Origin: Paeniroseomonas aquatica
GTDB taxonomy: Bacteria; Pseudomonadota; Alphaproteobacteria; Acetobacterales; Acetobacteraceae
Assembly: GCF_030409335.1 (NCBI RefSeq)
Contig: NZ_JAUFPN010000202.1
Span: 1-36,123, forward strand
Reading direction: 5' to 3'
DNA length: 36,123 nt
Positions 14,594-24,550 of this stretch are shown piece by piece. Under the pieces are notes generated by a model that had not been told where the DNA came from, did no database searches, and saw only the letters and a program-made list of their open reading frames with translations. Each line of letters starts with the position of its first letter. Positions within the stretch are counted from its first letter, which is position 1. Position numbers and translations under genes: made by a program.

Positions 14594-15829
14594 ATGGAGA
14601 CGACCCGCAGGTCCTTGCTGGGCGCCGCCGCGGCTGCGCCCCTGGGTGGGCTGCCCTGGCGTAGCGCCCGGGCCCAGGCCGCCAGTACCATCAAGCTGGG
14701 GGTGCCGGTCGACCTCTCCGGCATGTACCGCGACGTGACCGGGCAGGTCTCGATTGCGGCCGTCCACCAGGCGATCAAGGACTTCGGCCCGCGCGGCTTC
14801 ACTGTCGAGGTCGTCTCGGCCGACCACCAGAACCGGCCGGACGTCGGGGTGAACATCACCCGGCAGTGGTTCGACCGCGACGGGGTCGACTGCTTGGTGG
14901 ATGTCGCCACTTCCTCCGTGGCGCTGGCGGTGAACGAGATCTGCCGGGAGAAGAACAAGGTCCACCTGAACAGCTCGGCCGCCAGCTCGGACCTGACCGG
15001 GCGGCTCTGCTCGCCGAACATGATCCATTGGACCTACGACACCTGGATGCTGGCCAATTCGGTCGGCGGCGCCACGGTGCGGGCGGGCGGCGACAGCTGG
15101 TTCTTCATCGTCGCCGACTACGCCTTCGGCCATGCGCTGGAGCGAGACACGACGGGCTTCGTCCGCGCCGCCGGGGGGCGGGTGATGGGCAGCGTGCGGA
15201 CGCCCTTCCCGGGGACGCAGGATTTCTCCTCCTTCCTGCTGCAGGCCCAGGCGAGCGGGGCGAAGGTCATCGGCCTGGCCAATGCCGGGAGCGACACGAT
15301 CAATTGCGTGAAGCAGGCGGCCGAATTCGGCCTCGGGCGGCGGGGGGTGCGGTTGGCCTCGCTGCTGCTCTTCATCACCGAGGTGCATTCGCTCGGGCTG
15401 CGGACGGCGGCCGGGCTGATCGTGACCGAGAGCTTCTACTGGGACCTCAACGACCGGACCCGGGCCTTCACCGCCCGGCTGCGGCAGATCACTGGACCGG
15501 CGCCTGGCATCGCCAGCACCCATGCCGGCACTTATGCCGCGGCGCTGCACTACCTGAAGGCGGTGCAGGAGATGGGGGTGGCGGCGGCCAAGGCGAACGG
15601 GGCCGAGGCGGTGGCGCGAATGAAGGCGATGCCGACCGACGACGACGCCTTCGGCCAGGGCAGCATCCGCGCCGACGGGCGGAAGCTGCACCCCTCCTTC
15701 CTCTTCGAGGTGAAGAAGCCGGAGGAAAGCAGGGCGCCCTTCGACTACTACAAGCTGCTGCAGACCACGCCGGCCGGGGAGGCCTTCCGGCCCTTGGCCG
15801 AGGGGGGCTGCCCGCTGGTGCGGGCCTGA
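14594..15829 (+). CDS. ABC-type branched-chain amino acid/amide receptor (LivK-like), Tat-type signal
   Basis: A 411-residue periplasmic binding protein of the Leu/Ile/Val (type I PBP) family. GGAGGAACACATA precedes the ATG. The N-terminus METTRRSLLGAAAAAPLGG has a twin-arginine motif and an export signal ending near ARAQA. The mature protein starts TIKLGVPVDLSGMYRDVTGQ, the usual LivK opening, followed by VSADHQNRPDVGVNITRQWF, an ATSSVALAVNEICRE ligand-loop region, IVADYAFGHALERDT and the C-terminal HAGTYAAALHYLKAV. Relatives bind amino acids, amides, aromatic acids or urea. The permease and ATPase genes are absent, so this is an orphan receptor and its ligand is unknown. A GC-rich hairpin follows the stop. 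Confidence 0.85.
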   Translation: METTRRSLLGAAAAAPLGGLPWRSARAQAASTIKLGVPVDLSGMYRDVTGQVSIAAVHQAIKDFGPRGFTVEVVSADHQNRPDVGVNITRQWFDRDGVDCLVDVATSSVALAVNEICREKNKVHLNSSAASSDLTGRLCSPNMIHWTYDTWMLANSVGGATVRAGGDSWFFIVADYAFGHALERDTTGFVRAAGGRVMGSVRTPFPGTQDFSSFLLQAQASGAKVIGLANAGSDTINCVKQAAEFGLGRRGVRLASLLLFITEVHSLGLRTAAGLIVTESFYWDLNDRTRAFTARLRQITGPAPGIASTHAGTYAAALHYLKAVQEMGVAAAKANGAEAVARMKAMPTDDDAFGQGSIRADGRKLHPSFLFEVKKPEESRAPFDYYKLLQTTPAGEAFRPLAEGGCPLVRA

Positions 15830-15830
15830 C

Positions 15831-15849
15831 GGCGCCGCCGTGCGGCGCC
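15831..15849 (+). terminator. GC hairpin immediately after the LivK-like gene
   Basis: GGCGCCGC (15831-15838) pairs with GCGGCGCC (15842-15849) over a CGT loop, starting 1 nt after the stop codon. There is no T-run, so termination is inferred from position. Confidence 0.4.
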
Positions 15850-16031
15850 ATCAACCCCGGCGGCAGGTCTGGGCCGCCGGCGACCAAAGGTTACTCGACA
15901 GTTAACGGGCGCTGCCGCCAGTCTGCGCCATGCGCATCCCCCCGGTCGCTCCCGCCCCCCGCCCCTGGTTCTTCGGTGCCACCGAAGTGCCCTTCACGCC
16001 GGATTCACCTTTGCAGGCGACAATCCTGCGC
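15850..16031. other. Intergenic region before the small ORF
   Basis: A 182-nt spacer. It includes an AT-richer segment around 15885-15907 (AAAGGTTACTCGACAGTTAA) that could hold a promoter. The downstream ORF is open from ATG 15930, but residues before 16032 (Pro-rich, no ribosome-binding site) do not look like coding sequence. Confidence 0.35.
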
Positions 16032-16250
16032 ATGATCAACACCAATTCGCTCGCCGCCTTCACCTCGCAGGTGGCCCCGGCGCGGCCGGCCGAGCCGGTG
16101 CGCAACCTCTCCCCCGGCACGTCCTCCGGGGCCGCCGGCATCGGCGCCGCGTCCGGCGTCGCCGAACCGGCCCAGCGCAGGCTGGAGGCGGTCCCGGCGG
16201 CGCCGCCGCGGCCGCTGCCACGGGGCTCGCTGCTGGACCTCCGGGTCTAG
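16032..16250 (+). CDS. Small hypothetical protein, 72 residues
   Basis: It begins MINTNSLAAFTSQVAPARPA and ends PPRPLPRGSLLDLRV. The middle is Ala/Gly/Pro-rich and probably disordered. The ending PRGSLLDLRV resembles short uncharacterised proteins I associate with Acetobacteraceae; this is an impression, not a search. The ATG at 16032 is preferred over 15930 because family-like sequence starts there, although only AGGCGACA is available as a weak ribosome-binding site. No function is proposed. Confidence 0.5.
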   Translation: MINTNSLAAFTSQVAPARPAEPVRNLSPGTSSGAAGIGAASGVAEPAQRRLEAVPAAPPRPLPRGSLLDLRV

Positions 16251-16322
16251 CCAGGCCCCCGGCGGCACCCGCCGCTGCAGGGCATGCTTGCGTCGGCGCG
16301 GGGCGCCGCGCATCTTCCAGGC

Positions 16323-16868
16323 ATGGCTGCCTTTGTCCGGACCATTCCCGAAGGTGATGACCGCGCCCGGCTGACCTGCCCGGACTGCGGCTATGTCGCC
16401 TATGAGAACCCCAAGATCGTCGTCGGCAGCGTGGTCGCGATCGACGGGCGGATCCTGCTCTGCCGCCGGGCGATCGAGCCGCGCCGCGGCTTCTGGACCC
16501 TGCCGGCCGGCTACATGGAAATGGCCGAGACGGTCGAGGAGGGGGCCCGGCGCGAGGCCTGGGAGGAAGCCCAGGCGCGCATCGCCCTCGAGGGGGTGCT
16601 GGCGGTCTATTCCATTGCCCGGCTCGGCCAGGTGCAGGTGATCTTCCGTGCCGGGCTGGCCGAGCCCGGCTTCGCCGCCGGGCCGGAAAGCCTGGAGGTG
16701 AAGCTGTTCGACTGGGATGAGATCCCCTGGGAGGAGATCGCCTTCCCCTCGGTCCGCTGGGCGCTGCACCGCTGGCGGGCGATGGAGGGCCTGCCGCTGG
16801 GCCTGCCGGCGATGAACCCGCCCGAGGATCTGCGCGGCACCCGTCCCCTGCCGGGGGCCGGGCTGTGA
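16323..16868 (+). CDS. NUDIX hydrolase with N-terminal zinc-ribbon-like segment
   Basis: A 181-residue cytosolic pyrophosphohydrolase of the Nudix_N_2 + NUDIX type. Residues ~16-34 contain CPDCGYVAYENPKIVVG, one Cys-x2-Cys knuckle plus the NPKIVVG motif of this subgroup. The NUDIX box is GYMEMAETVEEG continuing ARREAWEEAQARI. The metal-binding R-E-x2-E-E core is intact; the usual Gly near the end is Gln, similar to the W-E-E-A-N-A form common in this subgroup. Relatives act on ADP-ribose, NADH, FAD or related nucleotides; the substrate is not determined. ATG 16323 is preferred over 16284 because the domain begins right after it. Its TGA overlaps the next gene's GTG (GTGA), implying coupling. 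Confidence 0.88.
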   Translation: MAAFVRTIPEGDDRARLTCPDCGYVAYENPKIVVGSVVAIDGRILLCRRAIEPRRGFWTLPAGYMEMAETVEEGARREAWEEAQARIALEGVLAVYSIARLGQVQVIFRAGLAEPGFAAGPESLEVKLFDWDEIPWEEIAFPSVRWALHRWRAMEGLPLGLPAMNPPEDLRGTRPLPGAGL

Positions 16869-17308
16869 GGCGGGCCTGGCTCGCCCTGCTGCTGGCCGGC
16901 CTTGCCCCGGCGGCCCTGGCCCAGGCGACCGGAACGCCATCAGCCGCCGCGCCGCAGCCCCGGGTGGAGGCGGCCACCGCCGAGCCGCGGCCGCCGGCCG
17001 CCGCGCCACGCCGGCTGCGCGCCCGCGGGGCGGGGAAGCCGGCGCCGCTGGCGGTCGCCAAGGAGCCGGCCCGGCCGTTGCCGCCGCGGGTGCCGAATCA
17101 GCAGGCGGGAACCTTGGCCCCGGTGCCGAACCGCAGCCTCGAGGGGCCGCAGGTGATCGAGCGGGACCGGACCAGACTCGGCCCGAGCGTCATCAACCGG
17201 AACCTGCCGGGCCGCGGCCAGGCCGCCGACGGTGCGCCGAGCCTACTGGAGGACAAGCTCTTCCGCCCGGCCCCCGGCGCCCGGCTGAACGTGCCCTTCT
17301 CCTACTGA
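16865..17308 (+). CDS. Secreted Pro/Ala/Arg-rich protein, 147 residues (hypothetical)
   Basis: GTG start inside a GTGA overlap with the NUDIX gene. The N-terminus MRRAWLALLLAGLAPAALAQ is a clear Sec signal peptide, with cleavage after ALA. The first ~60 mature residues are low-complexity and strongly basic. The C-terminal ~60 residues are less biased: NRSLEGPQVIERDRTRLGPS, then LLEDKLFRPAPGARLNVPFSY. No domain is recognised. It overlaps the end of the convergent creatininase-family gene by 7 nt (17302-17308), so the two mRNAs have complementary 3' ends. Confidence 0.65.
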   Translation: MRRAWLALLLAGLAPAALAQATGTPSAAAPQPRVEAATAEPRPPAAAPRRLRARGAGKPAPLAVAKEPARPLPPRVPNQQAGTLAPVPNRSLEGPQVIERDRTRLGPSVINRNLPGRGQAADGAPSLLEDKLFRPAPGARLNVPFSY

Positions 17309-18099
17309 GGCCGCAGGCCGCGGCCGGCCTCCCAGACCGCATCCGGCGCGGTCCAGAGCAGCGGGTCGCGCATGGCCGCCGCGATGGCCTGGGTCACCAC
17401 CGCGAAGATCGCCTCGCCCTTCTCGGCGGTCGCCGCCCGCGGGTCGCCGCGGACGCCGGTGCGGGGGGCGCGCTCCTCGAAGGAGTAGAAGCGGTGGAAG
17501 CCGGCGGGCGGGTTGGGCGGCGGGTTGGACAGCGCCGCCTCGATCCTGTCGGTGCGGACCTGGGTGGCATCGAGCGCGAGCCACAGGGCGGTTTCGCCCT
17601 CGCAGGCGTGCTGGATGCCCGGCTGCGTCGTCAGGATGCCGCCGATGGCGGCGGCGGCGGCCTGCGGCCAGGTGGTGGTGACGATGGGGATGCCGAATTC
17701 CACCGCCAGCTCGCGGCCGGCGACGGCCAGCGGGTCGATGTTGCCGCCATGGCCGTTGACGATCAGGAGCTTGCGGAAGCCATCGGCGACGATGGAGCGG
17801 ACGATGCAGCGCAGCACCGCCTGGAAGGTGGCGTGATCGAGGGTGATGGTGCCGCCGAAGGGCAGGTGGTGCTCGGACAGGCCCAGCCACAGCGGCGGCA
17901 GCACCGCGACCGGCAGGTCATCGGCCACGGCGGCGGCGGCGCGGAGGGCGAATTCATGGGCGCAGGCGCTGTCGGTCCAGACCGGCAGGTGCGGTCCGTG
18001 CTGCTCCAGGCTGCCGATCGGCAGGACGACGAGGGCGTCGCGGCCGGCGAGGGCCTTGAGCTCGGGGCCGGTCATGCGGTCCCAGCGGATCTCGGTCAT
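17302..18099 (-). CDS. Creatininase-family amidohydrolase
   Basis: A 265-residue metal-dependent hydrolase of the creatininase/MftE superfamily. Visible metal-site motifs are PIGSLEQHGPHLPVWTD (Glu32, His34, Asp43), SEHHLPFGGTITLD, LLIVNGHGGNIDPLA (His117) and HACEGETALWLALD (Glu167/169). Members open creatinine or cleave other small cyclic or linear amides, or trim peptide ends; the substrate here is unknown. AGGAG lies 6 nt before the ATG at 18099. The ATG overlaps the stop of the upstream secreted-protein gene as ATGA, making this the last gene of the dapF-mtaB-ftsY minus-strand chain. No nitrogen-catabolism genes are beside it. Confidence 0.85.
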   Translation of the reverse strand: MTEIRWDRMTGPELKALAGRDALVVLPIGSLEQHGPHLPVWTDSACAHEFALRAAAAVADDLPVAVLPPLWLGLSEHHLPFGGTITLDHATFQAVLRCIVRSIVADGFRKLLIVNGHGGNIDPLAVAGRELAVEFGIPIVTTTWPQAAAAAIGGILTTQPGIQHACEGETALWLALDATQVRTDRIEAALSNPPPNPPAGFHRFYSFEERAPRTGVRGDPRAATAEKGEAIFAVVTQAIAAAMRDPLLWTAPDAVWEAGRGLRPQ

Positions 18100-18578
18100 G
18101 GGGTGCTCCTGCGCGGCTCTGTGGTGCTGGCGCGGCCGATGGCGGCCATGGCTTCGGCCACCGTCTCCCGCACCGCGACATCGGTGGCGAAGCGCAGGCC
18201 GGTGACGACGATGGCGGCGCGAGCGCCGGCGGCATGGCGCTCCTCCGAGCCGCGCACCAGCACGATCCGGTCGAGCGCGAGGTAAGTGCGGGCGCCGTTG
18301 AGGTCGGTCAGCGGCACCAGCGGCAGGCCGGCGGCGACCAGCCGCTGGGCCAGCGCTTCCAGCGGCTCGCTCGAGCGCTGCTGCACGAAGGCGGTGGTGT
18401 CGAGGATGGTGGTGCCCTCGAGCCGCGCCAGCCGGACCACCTGCCGGGCGTTCAGCCGCACCGGGGCGCCGCCGTTGCTCGGCAGGATGTCGAGGAAGGC
18501 CGCCGGCTCGGCCGCCAGGGCCGGCGCCCCGGCCAGGGCCAGCAACAGCGCGATGCGGCGCCCGAGCGGTGGCGTCAC
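18096..18578 (-). CDS. Secreted protein of 160 residues in the ftsY operon (hypothetical)
   Basis: GTG start inside a GTGA overlap with ftsY. The N-terminus MTPPLGRRIALLLALAGAPA ending ALAAEP is a Sec signal. The mature part has LNARQVVRLARLEGTTILDT, then AFVQQRSSEPLEALAQRLVA and TYLALDRIVLVRGSEERHA, spaced like small beta-rich domains, then a short helical C-terminus. I do not recognise the family. Its tight placement between ftsY and a creatininase-family gene shows cotranslation, but links its function to neither. The C-terminal ~10 residues (RASTTEPRRSTP) are low-complexity. Confidence 0.7.
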   Translation of the reverse strand: MTPPLGRRIALLLALAGAPALAAEPAAFLDILPSNGGAPVRLNARQVVRLARLEGTTILDTTAFVQQRSSEPLEALAQRLVAAGLPLVPLTDLNGARTYLALDRIVLVRGSEERHAAGARAAIVVTGLRFATDVAVRETVAEAMAAIGRASTTEPRRSTP

Positions 18579-19876
18579 GGGAGACCCAGCAGCCCCTGGG
18601 CGTAGTCGCGGGCGGCGAAGGGCCGGAGGTCGCCGGCCTTCTCGCCGACGCCGACGAAATGCACGGGCAGGCCGAATTCCTGCGCCAGCGCCACCACCAC
18701 GCCGCCCTTGGCGCTGCCGTCCAGCTTGGTGACGGCGAGGCCGGTGACATCGACCATCTCGCCGAAGACCTTCACCTGCTGCAGGGCGTTCTGGCCGGTA
18801 GTGGCATCGAGCACCAGCAGGACCGAATGCGGCGCGGTGGCATCGACCCGGCGCATGATCCGGATGACCTTGCGCAGCTCCTCCATCAGCGCCGACTTGT
18901 TGTGCAGCCGCCCCGCGGTATCGACCAGCAGCACCTGGGTGCCGTCAGCCCGCGCCGCGGTCAGCGCGTCGAAGGCGAGGCCGGCGGCATCCGCCCCCTG
19001 CTTGGCCGGGGCATGCACCCGGGCGCCGGTGCGGTCGCCCCAGATCTGCAACTGCTCGACCGCGGCGGCGCGGAAGGTGTCGCCGGCGACGAAGGCGCAG
19101 CGCAGCCCCTGGTCGCGGTACTGCTGGCCCAGCTTGGCGATGGTGGTGGTCTTGCCGGTGCCGTTGACGCCGACCACCAGCACCACATGCGGCGCGTGGC
19201 CGGCATCGATCGGCATCGGCCGGGCGACCGGGCCGAGGATGGCGGCGATCTCCTCGGCCAGCGCCGCCTTAACCTCTTCATCCGTCACTTCCTTGCCGAA
19301 GCGGCTGCGGCGGAAGCTGGCGACGATGCGGCCGGCGGCGGCGACGCCGAGGTCGGCGGCGATCAGCGTCTCCTCCAGCTCCTCCAGCGCGGCATCGTCC
19401 AGCCGGCGCTTGCGGAACAGCGAGGTGACGCTGTCGGTCAGCCGGGTCGTGGAGCGGGAAAGGCCGGACCTGAGCCGGGTGAACCAGCCGCTGGCCTGGG
19501 CGGCCCCGGCCGCGGCCTCGGGCTCCGGCGGGCCGGGCGGAGGCGCCGGGGCGAGCGGGGCAGGGGCCGGCGGCGCCTCGGCCTCGCGCAGCGCCGCGGC
19601 ATCCTCGTGCGGCGGCAGCACCTCTTCGTCGGGCGGCGTGGCCGGCGGCGTCGGCGTGGCCAGGCGGTCGAGCGGGGCCGGCGCGGAATAGGGCGGCGGG
19701 GCGGGGGACAGCGGCGGCAGCGGGATGCCGGGGGCGGCCGGCGGCGGCAGGGTCGGGGCGCCCTGCGGCGGCACCGGCTCCGGCAACTGGCCCGGCGGCG
19801 TCGAGAGCGGCGCCTCGGAGGGCGGCGGCTCCGGCGTCTTGCCGCGGAGCCGGCCGATCCAGTCCTTCAGCGCCAT
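18575..19876 (-). CDS. ftsY: Signal recognition particle receptor FtsY
   Basis: A 433-residue SRP GTPase that docks ribosome-SRP complexes at the inner membrane. Residues 1-~130 are a Pro/Ala/Glu-rich A domain starting [20 protein letters not shown]. The N domain (~130-225) contains LEELEETLIAADLGVAAAGR. The G domain has G1 GVNGTGKTTTIAKL (236-249), the SRP-GTPase motif DTFRAAAVEQL, G3 DTAGR, G4 TKLDGSAKGG and the closing GVGEKAGDLRPF. The length fits alphaproteobacterial FtsY. The ATG overlaps the mtaB stop as TGATG, and the stop overlaps the next gene as GTGA, so translation is coupled on both sides. Confidence 0.95.
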   Translation of the reverse strand: MALKDWIGRLRGKTPEPPPSEAPLSTPPGQLPEPVPPQGAPTLPPPAAPGIPLPPLSPAPPPYSAPAPLDRLATPTPPATPPDEEVLPPHEDAAALREAEAPPAPAPLAPAPPPGPPEPEAAAGAAQASGWFTRLRSGLSRSTTRLTDSVTSLFRKRRLDDAALEELEETLIAADLGVAAAGRIVASFRRSRFGKEVTDEEVKAALAEEIAAILGPVARPMPIDAGHAPHVVLVVGVNGTGKTTTIAKLGQQYRDQGLRCAFVAGDTFRAAAVEQLQIWGDRTGARVHAPAKQGADAAGLAFDALTAARADGTQVLLVDTAGRLHNKSALMEELRKVIRIMRRVDATAPHSVLLVLDATTGQNALQQVKVFGEMVDVTGLAVTKLDGSAKGGVVVALAQEFGLPVHFVGVGEKAGDLRPFAARDYAQGLLGLP

Positions 19877-21117
19877 CAGGCGACCTCCGCCAGCAGGCCG
19901 GCGGCATCGGCACCGGTGACGCGCAGCCGGCGCAGCTCGCCGGGGGTGGCGGTGCCGCCGAGCAGGCGGATGGGGGCGAAATGCGCGGTATGGCCGCGGT
20001 CGTCGCGTTCGAACAGCACCGCTTCCTCCTGGCCCAGCCGCGCCTGGTAGAAGCGGGCGGCGCTGGCCTGCCCGGCGGCGCGGAGCCGGGCGGCGCGGGC
20101 CTTCCGCACCGGCACCGCCACCGCCGGCATCTTCGCCGCCGGGGTGCCGGGCCGTTCGGAATAGGGGAAGACGTGGAGGAAGCTCAGCTCCATCTCCGCC
20201 ACCAGGTCGAGCATTTCCTGGAACTGCGCCTCGGTCTCGGTGGGGAAGCCGGCGATGAAATCGGCGCCGAAGGCGATGTCGGGGCGGGCGGCGCGGGCGC
20301 GGCGGGCGAAGGCGATGCCATCGGCCCTGAGGTGGCGGCGCTTCATGCGCTTCAGGATCAGGTCGCTGCCATGCTGCAGCGACAGGTGCATATGCGGCAT
20401 CAGCCGCGGCTCACTCTCGATCAGCCGCCAGAGGTCGGCATCGACCTCGACCGGATCGAGCGAGGAGAGGCGGAGGCGCGGCAGTTCCGGCACCAGCGCC
20501 AGCAGCCGGCGGGCCATCTGGCCGAGGCTCGGGGCGCCCGGCAGGTCCGGGCCGTAGCTGGTGATGTCGACGCCGGTGAGGACGACCTCGCGGTAGCCGT
20601 TGGCGACCAGCAGCCGCACCTGCTCGACGATGGCACCGATCGGGACGGAGCGGGAGGGGCCGCGGCCATAGGGGATGACGCAGAAGGTGCAGCGGTGGTC
20701 GCAGCCCTGCTGGACCTGGACGAAGGCGCGGGCGCGGCCGGCGAATTCGGTGACCAGATGCGCCGCCGTCTCGGTCGCCGCCATGATGTCGGTGACCGGC
20801 GCCGCGGGGGCATCCGCCGCCCAGGTCGCCGGGTTCAGCTTGTCGGCATTGCCGATGACGCGCTCAACGCCGGGCAGCGCGGCCCAGGCGGCGGGGGCGA
20901 TCTGCGCGGCGCAGCCGGTGACGATGATGCGGGCGGCGGGGTTGTCGCGCGCCGCGCGGCGGATCGCCTGGCGGGCCTGGCGCTCGGCCTCGGCGGTGAC
21001 AGCGCAGGTGTTGACCACGATGGTATCGGCATGGCCGCCGCGCGTCGCCAGGTCGCGCATGGCCTCGGACTCGTAGGTATTGAGCCGGCAGCCGAAGGTC
21101 AGCAGCTCGACTGTCAT
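19876..21117 (-). CDS. mtaB: tRNA t6A37 methylthiotransferase MtaB
   Basis: A 413-residue radical-SAM methylthiotransferase converting t6A37 to ms2t6A37 in tRNAs reading ANN codons. The N-terminal UPF0004 domain carries Cys10 ([14 protein letters not shown]), Cys38 (VNTCAVT) and Cys69 (VTGCAAQ) for the auxiliary cluster. The radical-SAM motif C-x3-C-x2-C is Cys139/143/146 in [23 protein letters not shown]-like C-terminal region (~350-413) follows. MTVELL at 21117 is chosen as start because it overlaps the dapF stop as ATGA and the upstream open frame has no family similarity. The dapF-mtaB-ftsY order is widespread in alphaproteobacteria. Confidence 0.93.
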   Translation of the reverse strand: MTVELLTFGCRLNTYESEAMRDLATRGGHADTIVVNTCAVTAEAERQARQAIRRAARDNPAARIIVTGCAAQIAPAAWAALPGVERVIGNADKLNPATWAADAPAAPVTDIMAATETAAHLVTEFAGRARAFVQVQQGCDHRCTFCVIPYGRGPSRSVPIGAIVEQVRLLVANGYREVVLTGVDITSYGPDLPGAPSLGQMARRLLALVPELPRLRLSSLDPVEVDADLWRLIESEPRLMPHMHLSLQHGSDLILKRMKRRHLRADGIAFARRARAARPDIAFGADFIAGFPTETEAQFQEMLDLVAEMELSFLHVFPYSERPGTPAAKMPAVAVPVRKARAARLRAAGQASAARFYQARLGQEEAVLFERDDRGHTAHFAPIRLLGGTATPGELRRLRVTGADAAGLLAEVA

Positions 21118-21944
21118 GCCGGGTAGGCGTCCAGGTCGAGCATCCCGGTGAAGGCGGTGGCGACCGGGCCGGTCATCAGCACGTGCCCATCCGTCTCGCG
21201 CCATTCGATGCCGAGATCGCCGCCGGGCAGGCTGACGGTGGCGCGGCGCCCGGTGAGGCCGCGGCGGGCGGCATTGACCAGGGCGGCGCAGGCGCCGGAG
21301 CCGCAGGCGAGCGTCAGCCCGGCGCCGCGTTCCCAGACCGCTAGGCGGATATGCCCGGGCGTGAGGACCTGGACGACGCCGATATTGGCGCGCTGGGGGA
21401 AGAGCGGATCGGTCTCGAGCGAGGGGCCGAGCGTGGCGAGCGGCACCGCATCGAGGTCGGGGACGAAGAAGGTCGCGTGCGGGTTGCCCATGGAGCAGGC
21501 GGCCGGGTCCATCAGCACGCCGCGGCCGAGCGGCAGGTGGAGGGTGTCCATCTCCGCGGCGAGCGGCACCTCCTGCCAGCCGAGCCGGGCGGGGCCCATG
21601 TCGACGCGCCAGAGGCCGCCGGGCAGCGCCTCGGCCGGCAGGTCGCCGGCGATGGTGCGGACCACAACGCGGTCGCGCCCGCCCTCGGCGGCGATCAGCG
21701 AGGCGATGCAGCGGGTGGCATTGCCGCAGGCGCCGGCCTCGGAGCCATCCGGGTTGCGGATGCGCATGACGACATCGGCGCCCTCGGTCGGCCGCTCCAG
21801 CAGGATGAGCTGGTCGCAGCCGATGCCGGTGCGGCGGTCGGCCAGGGCGGCGGCACGCGCGGCGCCGACGGCCAGGGTACCGGCCCGATTGTCCAGCACG
21901 ACGAAGTCGTTGCCGAGCCCGTGCATCTTGTGGAAGGGGATCAT
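21114..21944 (-). CDS. dapF: Diaminopimelate epimerase
   Basis: A 276-residue cofactor-independent racemase converting LL- to meso-diaminopimelate for lysine and peptidoglycan. The start [20 protein letters not shown] is canonical and has AAGGG upstream; a longer frame to 21983 is not supported. The two catalytic cysteines are Cys73 in GACGNATRC and Cys214 in [10 protein letters not shown]. Substrate-binding motifs such as FRNPDG-like [11 protein letters not shown] and [10 protein letters not shown] are present. It heads the coupled dapF-mtaB-ftsY chain and follows the HerA-like gene on the same strand by 41 nt. Confidence 0.95.
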   Translation of the reverse strand: MIPFHKMHGLGNDFVVLDNRAGTLAVGAARAAALADRRTGIGCDQLILLERPTEGADVVMRIRNPDGSEAGACGNATRCIASLIAAEGGRDRVVVRTIAGDLPAEALPGGLWRVDMGPARLGWQEVPLAAEMDTLHLPLGRGVLMDPAACSMGNPHATFFVPDLDAVPLATLGPSLETDPLFPQRANIGVVQVLTPGHIRLAVWERGAGLTLACGSGACAALVNAARRGLTGRRATVSLPGGDLGIEWRETDGHVLMTGPVATAFTGMLDLDAYPA

Positions 21945-21985
21945 GATCGCCCTTGATATGCCCTCTCCGGCGCGGGCTTCCAACC

Positions 21986-23596
<1,611 letters not shown>

Positions 23597-23645
23597 CGCA
23601 TGCCCCTTCGCTGTCGGGCGGATATAGGCCAGAGGAAGGTGCCTT

Positions 23646-23737
23646 GCATCCTGCGGATGCGGGGCCGGCTCGACATCCTGCGGATGCGGGCAGCTTGGCA
23701 TCCTGCGGATGCGGGGGCGGCTTGCATCCCGCGGGTG
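23646..23737. repeat. Tandem array of four small hairpin repeats
   Basis: CATCCTGCGGATG occurs at 23647, 23674 and 23699, and a variant, CATCCCGCGGGTG, at 23725, spaced 27, 25 and 26 nt apart. Each unit is a mini-palindrome (CATCC-TGC-GGATG), and the variant keeps pairing through a G-T wobble plus CCCGCGGG. A further partial copy, GCATCCCGCGG, lies at 23810-23820. The array sits ~50 nt upstream of the HerA-like gene and ~110 nt upstream of rpmI, between divergent genes. It could be a REP-like repeat cluster or a set of operator or leader elements. Confidence 0.7.
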
Positions 23738-23848
23738 GCGCGGCTATAGGCCCCGCTCTCCGCGCGACGGGCCTGTAGGGCATGCCCGGCCGCGGTTTCG
23801 CGCCTTGCCGCATCCCGCGGCGGGCGCTTCCAGACCCAGGAGGTCCAA

Positions 23849-24055
23849 ATGCCCAAGATGAAGACGAAGTCTTCCGTGAAGAAGCGCTTCAAGCTGACCG
23901 CCACCGGCAAGGTCCTGTGCGGCCCCGGCGGCAAGCGGCACGGCCTGATCAACCGCACCTCCAAGGTGAAGCGGCAGAACACCGGCACCCAGGTGATGCG
24001 TCCGCAGGATGCCACCACGCTGAAGCAGTGGATGCCCTACGGGCTGAGCCGGTAA
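23849..24055 (+). CDS. rpmI: 50S ribosomal protein L35
   Basis: A 68-residue basic ribosomal protein. [20 protein letters not shown], then [20 protein letters not shown] and [13 protein letters not shown], cover the whole family. AGGAGG 6 nt before the ATG is a strong ribosome-binding site. It is 12 nt upstream of rplT, the usual pair. infC, which precedes this pair in many bacteria, is not here; divergent HerA-like DNA and the repeat array lie upstream instead. Confidence 0.96.
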   Translation: MPKMKTKSSVKKRFKLTATGKVLCGPGGKRHGLINRTSKVKRQNTGTQVMRPQDATTLKQWMPYGLSR

Positions 24056-24067
24056 GGAGATCAGACC

Positions 24068-24472
24068 ATGGCACGTGTCAAACGCGGCGTTACCGCCCAC
24101 GCCCGTCACAAGAAGGTCCTCAAGCTCGCCAAGGGCTATGTCGGCCGTTCGGGAACGAATTTCCGCCCCGCGCTCGAGCGGGTCGAGAAGGCGCTGCAAT
24201 ACGCCTACCGCGATCGCCGCAACAAGAAGCGTGACTTCCGCGGCCTCTGGATCCAGCGGATCAACGCCGCCTGCCGCGAGCATGGGATGCCCTATTCCCA
24301 GTTCATCGCCGGCATCAAGGCGGCCGGGATCGAGATCGACCGCAAGGTGATGGCGACCATCGCCTTTGACGATCCGACCAGCTTCGCCACCCTGGTCGAG
24401 AAGGCCCGTGCCGCTCGCCCGGACCGTCATGCGCCCGCGACGCCCTTCCAGGCGACCGCGCCGGCCGCCTGA
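24068..24472 (+). CDS. rplT: 50S ribosomal protein L20
   Basis: A 134-residue rRNA-binding assembly protein. [40 protein letters not shown] and [20 protein letters not shown] are conserved. Beyond the usual ~118 residues there is a ~15-residue tail rich in Ala, Pro and Arg. AAGGAG lies upstream of the ATG. L20 represses its own operon in some bacteria; no comparable leader fold can be asserted here. A terminator-like hairpin (24499-24529) follows before pheS. Confidence 0.96.
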   Translation: MARVKRGVTAHARHKKVLKLAKGYVGRSGTNFRPALERVEKALQYAYRDRRNKKRDFRGLWIQRINAACREHGMPYSQFIAGIKAAGIEIDRKVMATIAFDDPTSFATLVEKARAARPDRHAPATPFQATAPAA

Positions 24473-24498
24473 TACGCCGCTTCGGCTGATGTCGCGCA

Positions 24499-24529
24499 GA
24501 GGGCCGCTCCCGCCAGGGTGCGGCCTTTT
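24499..24529 (+). terminator. Terminator-like hairpin between rplT and pheS
   Basis: GAGGGCCGC (24499-24507) pairs with GCGGCC (24520-24525) and extends by G-T/A-T pairs into the following TTTT (24526-24529). The loop can close further (CCC with GGG). Stem plus T-run fits an intrinsic terminator or attenuator 22 nt upstream of the pheS ATG. No Phe-rich leader peptide is seen. Confidence 0.6.
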
Positions 24530-24550
24530 GCCTGTCCGGGACCCGATACG

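Noticed and set aside
16551-16590. Missing Gly in the NUDIX box taken as loss of activity
   Set aside because: The metal-binding R-E-x2-E-E core is intact, and related Nudix_N_2 proteins commonly have a non-Gly residue there.
23597-23701. N-terminal extension of the HerA-like protein containing HPQD repeats
   Set aside because: These codons are the hairpin repeat array read in frame; the family start and a good ribosome-binding site are at 23596.
23646-23737. Repeat array considered as a CRISPR
   Set aside because: Units are only 13 nt with ~13-nt spacers, the units are palindromic throughout, and there are no cas genes.
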